A stretch of 64,000 nt of DNA from Plasmodium brasilianum (Eukaryota > Apicomplexa > Aconoidasida > Haemosporida > Plasmodiidae), in assembly GCF_023973825.1 (NCBI RefSeq), contig NC_090120.1, positions 186,001-250,000 on the forward strand, read 5' to 3'. The translations under genes were made by a program, and so were the position numbers. Below the pieces are notes generated by a model that saw only the letters and a program-made list of their open reading frames with translations, did not search any database and was not told the DNA's origin. Below are positions 14,561 through 29,499 of the stretch, in pieces. Each line of letters opens with the position of its first letter. Within the stretch, counting starts at the first letter, position 1.

Positions 14561-15460
14561 AAGCAACAACTATTCTAATATATAGGGTACAAAAACAACT
14601 GTATTGTTCTGTACAAAAAGTACCATCACTCACATTAAACAAACGAAAAAATGAATTAATATATAATTAAAAAAAAAAATAATTTAATTTCTAAAAAGTT
14701 TTAAAATATGAATTTTGCATTGCATTGGAATGTTTCTTAATCTTCTTACATAATAGAAAAGGAATATCTTGTACTTACAAAATTACTAAATCATGGTTTT
14801 CGAAGAAGAGACATGTTTAATACAAATACTTTCGTTAGAAATAAAATCATGTTCATTTATTAAAACATTATAACAGCATAAATTTTTTTATTGACCATAT
14901 AATATAATAATTCCTATAAATTTATTTTGAAAAATATTAATAACAATCAACCATATTTTAATATTTGTACCAATTACAAAAATAGAGCGAATATAAATTA
15001 CAACAGATAAATAAATAATATTTATAAAAAAAAAAAAAAATTAAAATTAATAACTTATTTATTCCAGATTCAACTTCATTAATTATTTTTATCTTATGAT
15101 GACTTAAGGAACAAATAATATAGATAGCTTATTTACATAAAAATGTCCTGTATTATATATATTTAAGTAATTTTTACAAAACTTAACTAATTATATTACA
15201 AAGAATAATGATAAAACAATAAACGTTTTTAAAGATCATTATATTTAAAAAATTTATAATTTTCATGTTATCACTTATAAATAATCCATAATTAAATAGG
15301 TGTGTCATTTTATTATATATAATGAACTTCACATTTATGCCAATGCAAAAAAAATAAAATTTGACAAAATGATATCTACAGTAAATATGTTTTTTAGGAC
15401 ACTTATCATAAAATTTAATTAATATATCTTTATTAAATCGTTATTTTAGTAAATGACATA

Positions 15461-15484
15461 CATATATATATATATATATATGTA
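15461..15484. repeat. TA dinucleotide microsatellite
   Basis: An uninterrupted alternating T/A run of about ten units flanked by CA and GTATG. Similar runs occur at 28910-28923, 41290-41312 and 57340-57360. Confidence 0.9.
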
Positions 15485-15998
15485 TGTAAATTTACAGAAT
15501 TACATTCAATTCTTTCATGTAATACAAAAAAAGACATTTATTTATAACATTAAATCAAAAATATTTTTTCCTGAGAACCTTTTCATATAATAATTTTAGA
15601 TAAGAACAATATGAAAAATAAAAAAAAAAACACTTTGATATAAATATATATTATCAGTGTTCAATAAAATTATATGTATACTGTTATAATATATTAATTT
15701 TAATGACTAAATATATATTCATAGAAATATATTTTAATACACAAATGTATATATTATACCATAACATTTAATTAAAAAACAATAATTTAAAATACAAATT
15801 ATAATGAAATAAATAAATTTTAATTTACAAAAAAAAGAAGGATATATAATTTTATTAATGTATATAAAAGAGACCACTTATACACTTGCATTTATATCAT
15901 TTTAGAATTAAATGTATACTTTTTATGTATATCGCTTAAAACATTACAGATATCACTTCCTATTTGAGTGTTCCTTACAGAAAGATATATATTCCTTA

Positions 15999-16893
15999 TT
16001 ACTCATTATAGACAGTCATTAACATAATTCTTTTATATTTTTCAATATTTTATAAAATCATACAAATAACTACTATATGTATAACTGATAATATAACCAT
16101 AATTATGCTAATTAATATAATATTTATATATGGTTATATTACCTCTTGATATGAATTTGCTGAGACTTCCGCAAAATCCTTGTAAAACTCTTTTTTTTCA
16201 ATTTCACTTTAAGGAATATTCAATTGTTTTTATTCTTCTAACGAGGATATTGCTATATCTAACAAGAACAAAATAAAAAATAGGAAAACTCCGAATCCGT
16301 AACTTCTAAATTTAATTTATTTTAAAGATATATTACTAATTCTCCTGTTTTTTTCAGTAAAAATGATCATAGTCTTTTTTTTAGATCCAAATATTTTAAA
16401 AAGGAAATGTTTTCTGTCAATCATTCCATTATTATAATCTATAACTTCTGTAAAATATTTTTCCTTATTTAATAAAGTTTCATTTGATTATTTGTTTTCA
16501 CTTTTAGTTCTTTTTTCATTATTAGATAAATTTTCCCGTTGTTTGACTTTATTATTTGGAAACTTTTCTTTTAACCATACATTGCTTCTATCCTTATATT
16601 GTTCATACTTTGCTAATAATCTATATATCTTGTATCTAATATTCTACCAGAGTTAAAGTTTCCATTTACTTATTTGATAAATATACACTAAAAACACAAA
16701 TTATTTATTTTTAATATGAATAAACTAACGCTAAAATATATAATAATAAAAGTGAAATTTGAAAAATATATATAATAAAAAATATACGTATATGATATTA
16801 TTATCTTACATAACAGTTAAAATTGTATATCTATGTTAGAATGATATAAGATGCTGTTTTATTTAATATAGTTGTCTTAATTGTTTTATCTAT
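15999..16893 (-). pseudogene. Decayed fam-l/fam-m superfamily gene, DGKHFHFE subtype
   Basis: Both exons are recognisable but broken. Exon 1 relic 16810-16893: the ATG is now ATA, the usual signal-core tryptophan codon is a stop, and a GTAAG donor remains. After a 122-nt intron, exon 2 starts at 16687. It has stops around residues 4 and 22 and a frameshift inside the RLLAKYE element. Downstream it still shows WLKEKFPNN, NNEKRTKSENK, YFTEVIDYNNGM, a mutated core (DRKHFLFK in place of DGKHFHFE), RRISNISLK-stop-IKFRSYGFGV, and a tail ending KNIEKYKRIMLMTVYNE before the TAA at 15999-16001. Several independent lesions mean this is an old pseudogene and not a sequencing artefact. It keeps the 5-kb spacing and orientation of its neighbours. 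Confidence 0.85.
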
Positions 16894-19800
16894 TATATAA
16901 ATATTTAATATTTTATCTTATTTAAAAAGAACATAATTTGCAATAATATAATATACTTCTGATAATAAAGGACACTTTATTTTAATTTCCATTCATTTAA
17001 CTTTTTTTTATTATTCATTATTTTTTCATAAAATTTTTTTTAAAATTAAATAATTCTTATACATTGTATAATAATTAAATATTATAACAACTCTAAATAT
17101 TTATTATAAAAACATTATCATAAATAATATTTATAAAAATCTAACTTTCATTAAAATAAAATAGCATGCATTCATTAGTAAATGTTCAACGTATATTATT
17201 TAGTTGATTAATAATAGAGTATTTAATTAATATTATATTAACTGTATTAAAAAAAGAAAAGTATTCTATATTCTAAAATATTTTTTTTATTTAAAATACA
17301 GATATTACAAATAGAGATTGTATATGCTGCTATATATTAAGAATATATCTACGATTTTCACATAATTTTTTATTTTATAAGAGTTCTCATACATATAAAT
17401 TGTATTTTATAAAAGTATTTACTTATAGTTATATAAGTTTAACTTTACGAAAAAGAAAAAAGTAATATATAATAAAAAAATTCCCACTATACTAATTATA
17501 AGATGTTAGGTATTAACAAACTTAGGAAGAATTTATAAAAAAAAAATAATCCATTATTAGAAATGATAATTTCATGTTAATATATAATATATATAAATTT
17601 TAATATTTTAAAAAATATCATCAATATTAACACTTTATTTATGTATCATGAATTTTTAATATTATATATATCTTATATTTTGGAACAAATTTTATTATCA
17701 ATTAGTACTTAATTAGTAAATTTTGTTAATTCACTATTTATTTTTATTTTGTTCATTTAAATAAATTAATGTCTATATTTACGAAGAAAAAGTGAAAAAA
17801 ATATCAATATTAAAAAGGATATATATACATTGGATAAAATAATAATATTTTATAAAATATCCTGTTTGAAATATATTTTCAAAAAAATATTTTATACAAT
17901 ATTATTTCTTAATTAATTTATCATAGTAATAATAAATATTAAAAAAAAATTTTGTTAGTTCATTTATTTTTTTTTTAATATTTTAGAAATTATAATTTTT
18001 CTTTTGTTTTTTTCTATGTATCGTACTATTATAAAGCATATATTGAAAAAGAATAAAATAAATTAAAAACGAAACTTATATTAATAAATATTTTTACATG
18101 AAAAACATACTTAGTAAAAAAAATGTTATATATATTAATGTTTTTGTTAGTTCTTATTTGATAAACTGAAATTGGCAATTATAAATGTATTATATACACA
18201 AAAATACTATACCAAGTATTTAAAAAATTTCATAATACTTTCTTCTAAATAAATTTATAGGATTAAAGTAAAACAAAGATAATTATTGGATTTAAAACGT
18301 TTTCTGAATTACAAAAATTATAGTACATAAATTATTATAATTATATTTTTATTCCATTATTTTATATATGGAACTATCATCTCATTAATTATTGTAATTA
18401 AATAGATTTCTATAATATTCTTATCATTTGTTGTTTTCATATCTGTATCTATTTAATTATCGCCTTTTTAATATTATGCATCATCATAAAATGTATGAGG
18501 CATTTGTGAATCTTTTCATTATATTGTAATGTTTTTCATTTTTGAGTTCATCTTATTCACTTATAAATGAAAATATTCTTTTATGTAAACAAATTAATAC
18601 TAAAGCATTTTTCTATTCTTTTTTGAAATAATATTATATTCAGTGTTAATAATTTAGGAATACAATTTTTTATCAGTATAATATATTTTTAGTTTGTTAT
18701 ATGATATAAATTATAACCATATACCATGTATAATATATTTTATAATTCTATTATTATATTCAAAAAATAATAAAATCATTTTACAACCCATCAACGAAAA
18801 CTTTAGTACTTTATTATTTATTTATTTACTTATAATTTTATACTATTTTATAAACACTCTAATTATATGCATTAACTGTATTATTACTAATTGATAAAAT
18901 AATTTATGTACATTAAGATATATAATACAGATGATATATTTTTTTTGCTCACACTCTTACATATTTATTCCTACGTTTTTCACATTGACATAATTTTCGC
19001 TTATATGTGACCCTTTATTGATAATTACATTTTTAGTAATGAACAATTATATACAGAAATAATTCATAATATTCATTATTTTTATATGTTTAAAGTCTTC
19101 TATATAAAATTAAGCTTAAATTATAATTCTATCATAATAATTTGATTTTAATCTTCGATTTATCTCCGGTTTACAAAAAAATTGTTCATTTTTTAAAAAA
19201 TATATCATTTGTTAATAAATATTTTATGAATTATATCACTTTTTATAGAAAAATATGTTTAAATATCTATTGACTTCGTACTTATTTTATATAATATATT
19301 GATGTAGTTATATGTATATTATGAGTATTATTATTCATATAATTCATATATAAATTGGCATTTCTCTATAATTCATATAATATATCATTTTAATGGTATA
19401 TGTAATATTCCACATAAGAACTTAGAATCTATATAAATAACTTTAAAAATAGATATACACACAGTTATTTGCTTATGCTATTGTTAATAATGTATAATTC
19501 CTTCTTTATAGTTATTAAGATATATAATATGTATATACTACTACAAATCTGTATTAATCCATTATTCAGAAAATTTATGAAGATATCTTTCTCAAAAAAT
19601 ATTCGTGTAAATCTTCCCGAATTTACATATTAAAATACAAACTATAAAGCACTATTCCATTTTTCAGACATAGAATGACGTCAGTGTATGGATTTTTTAC
19701 ATAGGTTCTTGTTAACTTTTTATTAATGTAATAATTCATATATTTTGTTTTTCTTTTATTATTATTCAATTTATATTATTTAAATATATTATTTGTTTTT

Positions 19801-21622
19801 TATCTATAGTATTTCGAGTTCTTTGTTCTTTTAAAATTATAATTTTTACTTAAATTGAAAAATGTTTTAAATTAATATGTAATTTTTAAGAATTAATTTA
19901 ATGTCCTTTATACAACAAAATATAAGTGCATTGTATATATTAATTATTTTCATTGCATACTTAATATAATAAAAAATATATTTTTAAAACATTTGGAATA
20001 TGTTTGTAATGTGAGAACAATAATCACAATTATAAATAATATTATATTACGTATATTATTATTAAGATAAATAAAGATTTTTATTGAATCCTATAAAATA
20101 TATATTCAATATTTCTATTTCTGGGTCACAAAGCATACAAAAAACAAAATGATATTATATAATAATTTTCAATTGCCCAAATTTCATTTGAGCTCTAAAG
20201 AAAATTATTAATAAATAATTCCAGAAATAATTTAAATTTCTATTCAAATTTTCCTTATTTTAAAACACATGTTAATATATACATAGATATGTTAGTAAAA
20301 TATATACTAATCTAATGATTATGTGATAGTACATTATTCCTAACTGTAAATATAAATGACGTACTTTTATTATTTCTATAAAATACATTTACAAACCTTT
20401 TATAAAAAGATATAGTTTAAATAAAATTAAAAAAATATATATTAGTTTGCATATATGTGTATTATCTAATAAATTTTATTATTTTATATATACATAAAAT
20501 ATGAAAGAAAATATACATCAGTCAAAATGTTACAGTAAGTTTTCAATAATGATATATATTATGGTCCATAAAAAATTAATACTGAACCCTGAATCTTAAA
20601 CACCTATAATATTTATTGTTAAAAATGTCTTATTAATAATATATCTGTTTCTTTTATAAAAAGTAATTCCTATTTATAGTTATTTCCAACACAAATATAT
20701 AATTACTATATAATTATTTCTTGTAAATATATATTACATATATAAATTTACGTATTATAATGGGTATTCAAATATTTAATATTAACTAAAAATTAAAAAC
20801 AGAAGTTAATTACATATATATAACATATCATTATAAAGTATGTTTCATTAATTCTTATAAAATTAAACAAAAATCACATTTTATGTAAAAAATGTATTAA
20901 ATATATATAGATCTTATTAAGATAAAATAAATTAGAATTATTAAAAATAATATTCATCTATAATTAATTCTTTGATTTAAAAATTATTGTTTTATTACAT
21001 ATTTTTATTTTCATATTTAAAATATTCAATAACGTAAATACATATTAGAATTGTTTTTATAGCTAATGAGAACTATAATATAATTATCATAATATTATAT
21101 ATAATCAAAAGAAATTAAATTCACTTTTTCTAATAATCCAAAAGAAAAATATGCTCTTTTCATTTTATTAAATACAGAAAAAGACACGTACAATTGATTT
21201 ATAACAGATAATATCTTTTTTTTAATTATGCCACGAAATAATAATTTTAGGCTTAAATAATGTAAAAGAAATGAAAACAAATTACAACAACTTTTTAAGA
21301 TTGACAACATGAAATTTCCTAATAATTTAACTAAATTATACCAAATTCACTTTTTTATATAAATTTTTTAAAACATATGTATATTTCATACACATGTATG
21401 TGCTTATATACATTTTTACATATATGTCAAAATGTCAAGTTCAAAAAATTTCTTAAAATACAATATTAAAAAATTAAAAATAAAAACTAACGAAGTATTT
21501 CCAACACGTGATTTTATATTTTATATTAAAATAGGTATGTATATATATTTTCTTTTATAATAATTACGTAACTTTATGTATTCTTTTTATGTATGTATTA
21601 TTTTTGAGGATGTTACAAATTT
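16894..21622. other. A+T-rich intergenic DNA, nothing recognised
   Basis: About 4.7 kb without a supportable gene. The longest open frames (for example 18694-18894 + and 21095-21310 -) are hydrophobic low-complexity strings with no family motif, and no splice partner was found. Confidence 0.5.
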
Positions 21623-22509
21623 TCATATATCATAATAAAAGTTACTCCTACTAGAAGAATTAACAATATTATAACAAATTCTAAGATTATTTGCTTTTTT
21701 TATATTATATTCTTCAATCTTTTTAAAAATATAATTAATACATAATACAGTTATGGCAACTACAAATACTAAAATGACTGAAACTACCATTGCACTTGCA
21801 TTTAATGCTGCTACTTCTTTTTTTGTTAATTCTGTATACAAAATAACAAATATTTCAAATAATAATCCTATCAATATAACTAAAAACAATGTATTGATTT
21901 TTGGAGCACCATTTTTACGTATCATTCTTGCAGTCTTTTTATGAACGTCCGTGTTATATTTAATTTCATCTATTGAAACTAAATGATTCAGTATTCGTTC
22001 TTCAAAATTTGTTTCTATTTTATTAAGTAAAGAAAATTTTTTTTTCTTATGTAATCTATTCCTTTCCTCTGATTTTAATAAAATCTCTTTTATTATTTTT
22101 CTTTGTATTTTAGGATCCTCGCAATTCGTAGATATATTTTTCTTTTTAGTTATTAATTCATTTTTACTATTTTCATTTGACATATATCCAGTTGACATTA
22201 CATTTAATGAGCACTCAGATAATAGTCTATTAATTGCTAAACATGAATAGCCATCTAGTGTATAATTTTTTTCCATAGATATACCAAAATTACACTAAAA
22301 AAATGAAGGAAAATATTTATTATTTTCAAGTATATAAATTTCTATACTGGGTATAAATAACTTTTAAAAATAAAATATGAAACAGAGAAAAAAAAAAATA
22401 AAAAGAAATATCATTAAGATACCATCTTATTGCTATAAAGGCATATCCAAATTAAAGCGGAGAATGCAAGAATTTTAGTAAATATAGGGGACTTAATATT
22501 CTCCTTCAT
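21623..22509 (-). CDS. Exported two-transmembrane protein with canonical PEXEL (two exons)
   Basis: Exon 1 is 22423-22509 (29 codons, MKENIKSPIFTKILAFSALI then WICLYSNKM). The donor is GTATCT, the intron 128 nt, and exon 2 is 21623-22294; 252 residues. It contains a textbook export element, RLLSE (RxLxE), with Arg at residue 52, so it is predicted to be cut in the ER by plasmepsin V and exported. The middle is hydrophilic and Lys-rich. A segment FEERILNHLVSIDEI (about 126-140) sits where the LEKKIFKELDY motif sits in its neighbours and may be a diverged version of it. Membrane segments are at about 162-182 and 196-219; the second is preceded by an Ala-rich loop. The tail is Ser/Asn-rich and lacks the KKVKKYEKIKF end. 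It shares the 5' cassette of the fam-l/fam-m genes but not their core, so I call it a Plasmodium exported protein of unknown function. Confidence 0.8.
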
Positions 22510-25500
22510 TGTATAATTTATAACTATTATATATTGACTAATAAAAATAGTATCTATATTTAAAATTCTACAAATGATAAAAAAAAACTTATATTATTTT
22601 TAATTTTTTTATTTTTTTTAAATGTAATAAATTTAATATATACAGATATAACTTATATTAACTTTACAATTGTATATTACATTAAAATTGATTTTGTATA
22701 ATTTCTTTAAATCTTTTACAAAAATTAAAATAATAATAAAATAAAATAACATGAAGAAAAAGAATATTTAGATATGACAAAATAAAAAAAAAAACTATTC
22801 AATCAGAAATGCGAATTTTTTATTTATTTAAAAAAAAGTATAACATGCAGAAAATGTATACTTATATATATTCAGAAATTGATTACAAACTTTCACATTG
22901 TTTCCAATTAGTGATACTAATTTAATACACTTTTATAGTAGAGATTACATTTATATTAAAACGACATTAATTATTCTGGAAATAAAAACAATAGAAAAGT
23001 TATATGAACTTATGAAATATGCTTTTCATTCTATAAGGTATACATTAGTATTTCCTTAAAAACAAAAAATGCTCTTTTTTAAACCATAGAGCATTAGTAA
23101 AATAAAAATTATAGTTACTATAAAATATGAGTATTTATGTATATTTTTAAAAGTAATATAATATTGAGCCTTGTATTATTGTGTAAAAATTTTATTCAAT
23201 AATATATTATATCTAAATCGGAATGATTTATTGCTTTTCATGATAATATTTAAAAACTATTAATTTCCATATTTATCTTAATTCTTATAAATATGTATAA
23301 AAATACATATAAAATAGTAATATTAATATAATAATAAAAAACAATGTGAAATGGAATTTAGCATAAAAATATTATATGCGGTTACATAATTTGAGAAATA
23401 TATATAGCCATATTTTTTTACAAATGAATGTAACAAAAAGAATGCATATATACGATATATAAAAGGATCATAAAAGTATTTATGTATGTAAATAATTTGC
23501 TAAATTTACTTACGATATAATTTAGAAATAATTCATGTAATTTTATTTTAATGAATACTGTGGAAAATATATTTTTAATAGAAAATATAAACATTTACTA
23601 TTTTCTAATCATACCATTATTTCTTATAACAATAAAAGTATTATAAATCTTATTAATTCTATTCTTTTTATATTTGCAATGGTGATAATATTTATAATTA
23701 ATATATTATATACAAAAAAAAATTATTAATAACGTTCGAAAAAACAAACATTAATTATCTCAATTTTATTCAGTAAATTTTAAATTAAAATATTTAAAAA
23801 TAAAAAAAAATATTTACAGTTAAAATATTTTTTTTTTTTATATCTAAATTAAGTTGAAATAATTGACGATTATAATTTATTCCATTATATAATATGTACG
23901 TAGGGTAATATTAATAGAGATATAATTTTAGTATATTTTATGCTATTTTATAATTTCAAAGACATATATTTTATATAATTAAACATAATTTTTTACATAA
24001 ATGTTTGTAAAAGAAGAATCCTCTAATATATATATTAAAAAATAAATATCAGAAATATATAAAATCTATATATACTTTGAAATTAATATATTAATGTCTT
24101 TATCTTCTTAATAATTCTATTCTATATTCATTTTTTTTTAACTTCTTTTCATTTTATCTATTATTTTAATAAAAATATTTAATGATTTACTTTTTTAATT
24201 AAGTAAAGAAAAAAAAAGAATTTAATTTTGTCATCAATTTATTCTATAATAAATATTAAAATATATTTTTATAAAATTAAATTAAAATTATTTATATATA
24301 ATAATAAAATAATAGATATAAGAATCTTGTTATGTATTGAATCAACCTGATAATTCCCTAAAATAATAATTATTCTTCGCAAATAATTTCAACTGGAAAT
24401 TAAATAACACAAAATATTTTCAATATTTCACAGAAATAACATGAAATCTAAACTTTGAGGTATTTAATTTTTTCATTCTTAAATGTTTAAAACATAAATT
24501 TTAAGTAGTATTAAATATATATGTATTAACATTTTTTAAATTATACTAAATATAATATCACATATAATACTAATTATTCTTGAATATGTGTTCTATATAA
24601 TTTTTTATACTTCTTCTAATCAATAATATTATTAAATTTATATCATTGTAGGGGTTAAAAATTTTTTTATTTCGGTGTATTGTTAAAAATATATGATACT
24701 ATAGTACATATATATTTAGATAAAGTTTCATTTTTTATACTTTAATTAATTAATATTTTTACAATGATATTTACTATAAGGCTACAATATATTTTCAGAT
24801 ATACTACTGCTACTAATAGAATAAGAAAAATATGTCATCATAAACATATTTACATAAATTAAACACTAATGTTAGTGAAATTTCTTTTTTCATAAAAAGA
24901 TTTTTTACAGTAACAATTTTTTTATCTTACTATAACACTTTATAAATGTTAATTTATTTTAATTAATATGCCATGTTCAAATCTCATTTAACTAATCTGT
25001 ATAGTATATAGGTTTATCCGTATTTAATTAATATATGTATAATCAAAAATAAAAAAAAGATAAAGTATAATTAATTCGTCTATTTTAAAGCATATAATTG
25101 AAAAAATATGGAGAACAAAAAATATAACAAACATAAATAAAATAACCAGCTTTATTCATAAAATATATATTTATTTTCTTATATAATAGTAATGGAACTC
25201 ATGCAAAAACAATTAAAAAAAAAATAAAATCAATACTCTATGTTACATTAAATAGTGGAACCTAGTATCAACCTTGAATTGTGAAGTATAATAATACGTA
25301 AACATAATAATATTTATAATTTAATAAGAAAATATGATGGAATAAAATCGTTAAAATAAACAAAAAAGACTCTTATCGTATATCATTTACTAAAAACATC
25401 ATAGATATTATGTACCTTTTTGTGCTTTACTAAAGAAATTTTATTATTAATTAAACATACTATTTTATAATCGTAAAAAAACTATGAAGCATAATAAATG

Positions 25501-26230
25501 AAAATTAATTATCTCATACATAATATAAAATTACATGTATTATCTAATTCATTAATATTCATTGGTCTTTTTTATTTTTTAAATTTAAACTTGTCCCTTA
25601 TAAAACAAATTTGGATTTAAGCAAAAAAATAATATATAGTTATAAGATTAATTCAACACATACTTAATTTTTTATATATATACAAACACAAAAAATAATA
25701 AAAAAAGTATATATACACATATATATAGCAATACAAGTGCATTCATTCAATTGGTTTCTTCTTGAGAAAAACAAGACATGGTTATTGTTAATTAAAAAAA
25801 CTAATCATAAATTTTTTAGTTACTCTATAAAATAGTAATTTAAAACTAAAATAAGTTAAAAAAGATTCAAGACTATTTTTTTTATAATTACAAAAATAAA
25901 TAACACATATGACAATAAAATTATATAAACTGTGCTTTTATATATTAAGTTACATATATTTTTCAAAAAAACATTCTTATATACAGATATATATATATAA
26001 ATAACAATATTGTAGTAAAATGATATCATATTTTAATATAAAATGTGAATAGCATAATAATATTAAAATTCACAAAAAAATTGAGAGTGTAACTTTTTAC
26101 TGTTTCGGATAAAAAAGTTCCTTATCGGTAGGTATACCTATTAAACCTATTAAATTATCGGCATATTCGTTATATTTGAATATTAATTAGGAAATTATAA
26201 ATTTTAATCTTTATAAAATTCTATTTTATC
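22510..26230. other. A+T-rich intergenic DNA, nothing recognised
   Basis: No gene or relic recognised on either strand. The block just 3' of the next gene (about 25,900-26,220) contains AAAATTCACAAAAAAA, similar to sequence 3' of the genes at 35.0, 51.5 and 62.7 kb. This suggests that gene and 3' flank were copied together. Confidence 0.5.
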
Positions 26231-27082
26231 TTAAGTAGCATGCTTCGTATAATTGAAATCCCTTTTTAAATGTAATAATTTTCCATATTTTACAGTTTTT
26301 CTGAAGATATAAAAAAGCCCTACTAAAACCATAATCCATAATATGCATATTGGTGAAAATAATTTAAACAAGGACGAGCTAGTTATTCCCCCTGAATCAT
26401 AAGTAAGAAAAAAATAAAATATAGCACCTGCTACACCAACTACTAAGTGGAAGATAAATAAAGAAATATATTCAAAAACTTTTCTTTGTATACTATTTCT
26501 TAAAAACGTAAAATCAGAATTTGTGCTATACCTAAGAACATTTTTATAATATATTTTGTCTAGCATTCTTTTCCCATAAGAGGTATTTTCCCTATTGTAT
26601 ATAAAAGATTTACATTTTCCAGTTTGTTTATAGCCTCCTAAATTATTTGATGTACATTTGTTTCGCATTTTATGTTTTACTTTGGATACACATTCATTAT
26701 TATATATATGTTTCTTTTCGCATTTTCCATTATATTGAATAATTTCTTTTTCCCATAAGATATTTAAACATTTTTCCTTTTTATTCTTTGTCAGTAAACG
26801 ATAAGTTCTCCTATATAATTTTTCATCAATAATGTTCTTCTCATACAAATAATTACAAAAGATACTCTAAAATATCAAAAGAAATATTTACAATTTAAAA
26901 AAACAAATAAATCCAAGCTAATAAGAAATATTATTAGAAATAAAAAAAATACAAAAATGAATAATTAGAGCATCTTTAATTAAAATATATCATACCCGCT
27001 CACTATTGAAAGGGCATATCCATCTTAAAAAGATAAATGCAGCAATTTTAAAAAAAAAGAATAACATAAATTTCTTTCTCAT
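26231..27082 (-). CDS. Plasmodium exported two-transmembrane protein, unknown function (two exons)
   Basis: Exon 1 is 26996-27082 (29 codons, MRKKFMLFFFFKIAAFIFL then RWICPFNSER). The donor is GTATGA, the intron 129 nt, and exon 2 is 26231-26866, entering at SIFCNYLYEKN; 240 residues. The PEXEL-like element is YRLLTK (Arg at residue 52, Lys at position 5). The middle is rich in Lys, Asn and Cys (KCEKKHIYNNEC, MRNKCTSNNLGGYKQTGK), resembling the variable part of fam-l/fam-m proteins. The LEKKIFKELDY motif is absent; KRMLDKIYYKNVLRYS lies there instead. Two membrane segments (about 162-184 and 200-217) flank a short DSGGITSSS loop. The C-terminus (GKLLHLKRDFNYTKHAT) is unlike the other genes. 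I infer a divergent member or sister family with the shared 5' cassette. No lesion was seen. Confidence 0.8.
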
Positions 27083-29499
27083 AATGTAAGTTTTTAATAT
27101 TTTATAATTTCCTGTTAATAACAAATTATTGATAATAAATATTCTTTCAATGACAATGTACGCTATATTTATTTTTCATAAAAAATTTATAATATTCATA
27201 TAATAAGTATAATACATTTTACAACATAGAAGATTTAAGAGAACTGTAAAATTTTAATATCATATTTTGACCTTAACATTATTTATAAAAAACTAACATT
27301 ATTTTAATAGTATAATTTTAATGTATTAATAATTATTTAAAACACCTAATTTTGTTATTTAGTGTAGTAAAATAACGAAATAATTGATATATTAATTTTT
27401 TTCAAAATAAAAAAAAAAATAATAATTTCTTGATACTTGAAAACGTTCATTTTATATAAAATATATAATGTATAAAATATAGATAATACAATGTTCCGTA
27501 TATTAAGAGAATTAAGGCTAGTTTTAATTATATTTCCTTACTAATAATTACTTCGTGATAAGTATTATATTTTGGAACAAATAATTATTATATTTAAAAA
27601 ATATTAATTATCATAACAAAATTATTATAGTAAAAATGAACTAAAATAAAGATAATTTTACAAATTTTGCATAAATTTGATTTTAAAACTTGTATATTTT
27701 ATGATTTATTTTATATTTAAAAAATCAATATTATATGATACTGTTGTACAAGAAAAATATCAATTTTAAAATCAAATATAAAAAACAGAGTTGTTATATT
27801 TGTATCATAGATTTTATAAATTATAATTTATAACAAAGTTTAATTTATTCCACTACTAAATAAAAATTTTTAAAAATTTCCTCTTTATATATTTTTTATT
27901 TTTATAAAAAGTATACTTTCTTAAGAAATATTAATAAAATTTAATGAAAAATAAAAAAAAATGGAGATTAAAATTAAAATTGGTGTGAAAATCGTGTATA
28001 CAATATAATAAAGTAATAGATATTTCTAACGAAATATATTTACCATTTGAATATTATATACGCGTTTTTAAATGTACATAATAAATAAAAAAATAACATA
28101 GTAAATTTGTAAAATGTATGATTTCGTAATTTTACTGCTAATAATATTTGAACAAATAAATAACTTTTGATTAATTCATTTACATATACATTATAATAAA
28201 AACAGTTTTTACAAATACAAATTAATGAACGTAATACTATATATTGATAAATATATCTATAACAGCAAAATTATTTTCTATTAACATATTTACTTTTCTA
28301 TATATTTTGGAGAAAGAAAAATTATAAATTACAAAAATATTATATAATTAATAATTTAATATAGATCATCTAATATAGAACTCAATTTTTTTCTCTTAAA
28401 ATATTTCTATTCTAAGGATAAACTTAAAAAATAAAAAAATATATACATAAAAAAAAAATTAAAATTTTTCTATATATATTGTTTTCAGTTAAATTCACTA
28501 TAAGACTTGCATTTGTGAAATATCTTATTTAGTTTCTTATAGGTTTTAATATATTTGGATTATGTCAGTTTTTTTATGTAATTAATAATTTAATGTATAG
28601 TATAAGATAAACCAATTAAAATTTTACCATAACCTATATAGTAAAATTCTTAAATAATTTATGGAAAATAAGTACATATATTATAAAATCATGGTAAACA
28701 TTTGCATATGAGCACAACTTTTTCCACATAGTAATATTCATTGTTGTAAACATATTTATGAGACTTTTTCTTAAAAAATAATTATTTATATGTATGAATT
28801 ATTTATGTTATTCTTAAATTAAAAAAATAGTACACAAATACTCTAACTTCCTAGTAATACCTTAAATTTTCTTATTAATCATACATTCTAATAGACAATT
28901 GTACTCTTATATATATATATATATGCATAATATAAGTCAATAAATTACACATATATTTACCATTATAACTTCTTTATATTTAATAAAAAATTTTATTGCA
29001 TAATAATAAAACAAGTTTAATATAAAGCAATAATAAATTTCAATTTTAAAAATATTATTTTCATTTTTATACTAGATATACCCTATTAAAGATAAAAAAT
29101 ATTAATTTAAATATTAAATTTTTATTTAATGTAATATATTTTATATTTTCAATATAATTCATATTGTGAAACATAAGCTTTTTTCTTCTACAATAAAACA
29201 AAAAATACTTAAAATGATCTCCTGTTATATAATTTGTCATATATAGTATATGCTTCACAATTTCGAAAAAGTTGCATTAATACATTTTATACATAATATC
29301 TTCTAATCTATGATGAAACATGCTATTGTTTATAAAATAATCATATATATATATGTATAGTCCAAAATGGCAATAATTTTTTTATTCAAATACAAAATAT
29401 TAAAATTGAATATGTTACTTATAAAATACTTATGACTAAGTGCAAAAGTATATCATATTAACAATTTTTTAATGATGAACATGAGGCTCTTAAATCTAA
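27083..29499. other. A+T-rich intergenic DNA, nothing recognised
   Basis: Upstream region of the 26.2-kb gene. Around 27,470-27,500 there is ATAGATAATACA, which resembles part of the degenerate upstream element of the 10.7-kb gene (12,115-12,127). A TA microsatellite lies at 28910-28923. Short open frames are low complexity. Confidence 0.5.

Larger units (their letters stand above)
11684..15998. other. A+T-rich intergenic DNA with degenerate upstream motif and microsatellites
   Basis: Spacer upstream of the 10.7-kb gene. At 12101-12134 lies a degenerate version (TAGAATA... CAGAGAATA) of the 15-bp motif that occurs about 400 bp upstream of four other genes in this window. It also contains the 18-bp minisatellite at 14479-14560 and a TA microsatellite at 15461-15484. 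The two longest open frames here are Lys/Ile/Phe-rich low complexity and are not called. Confidence 0.55.
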
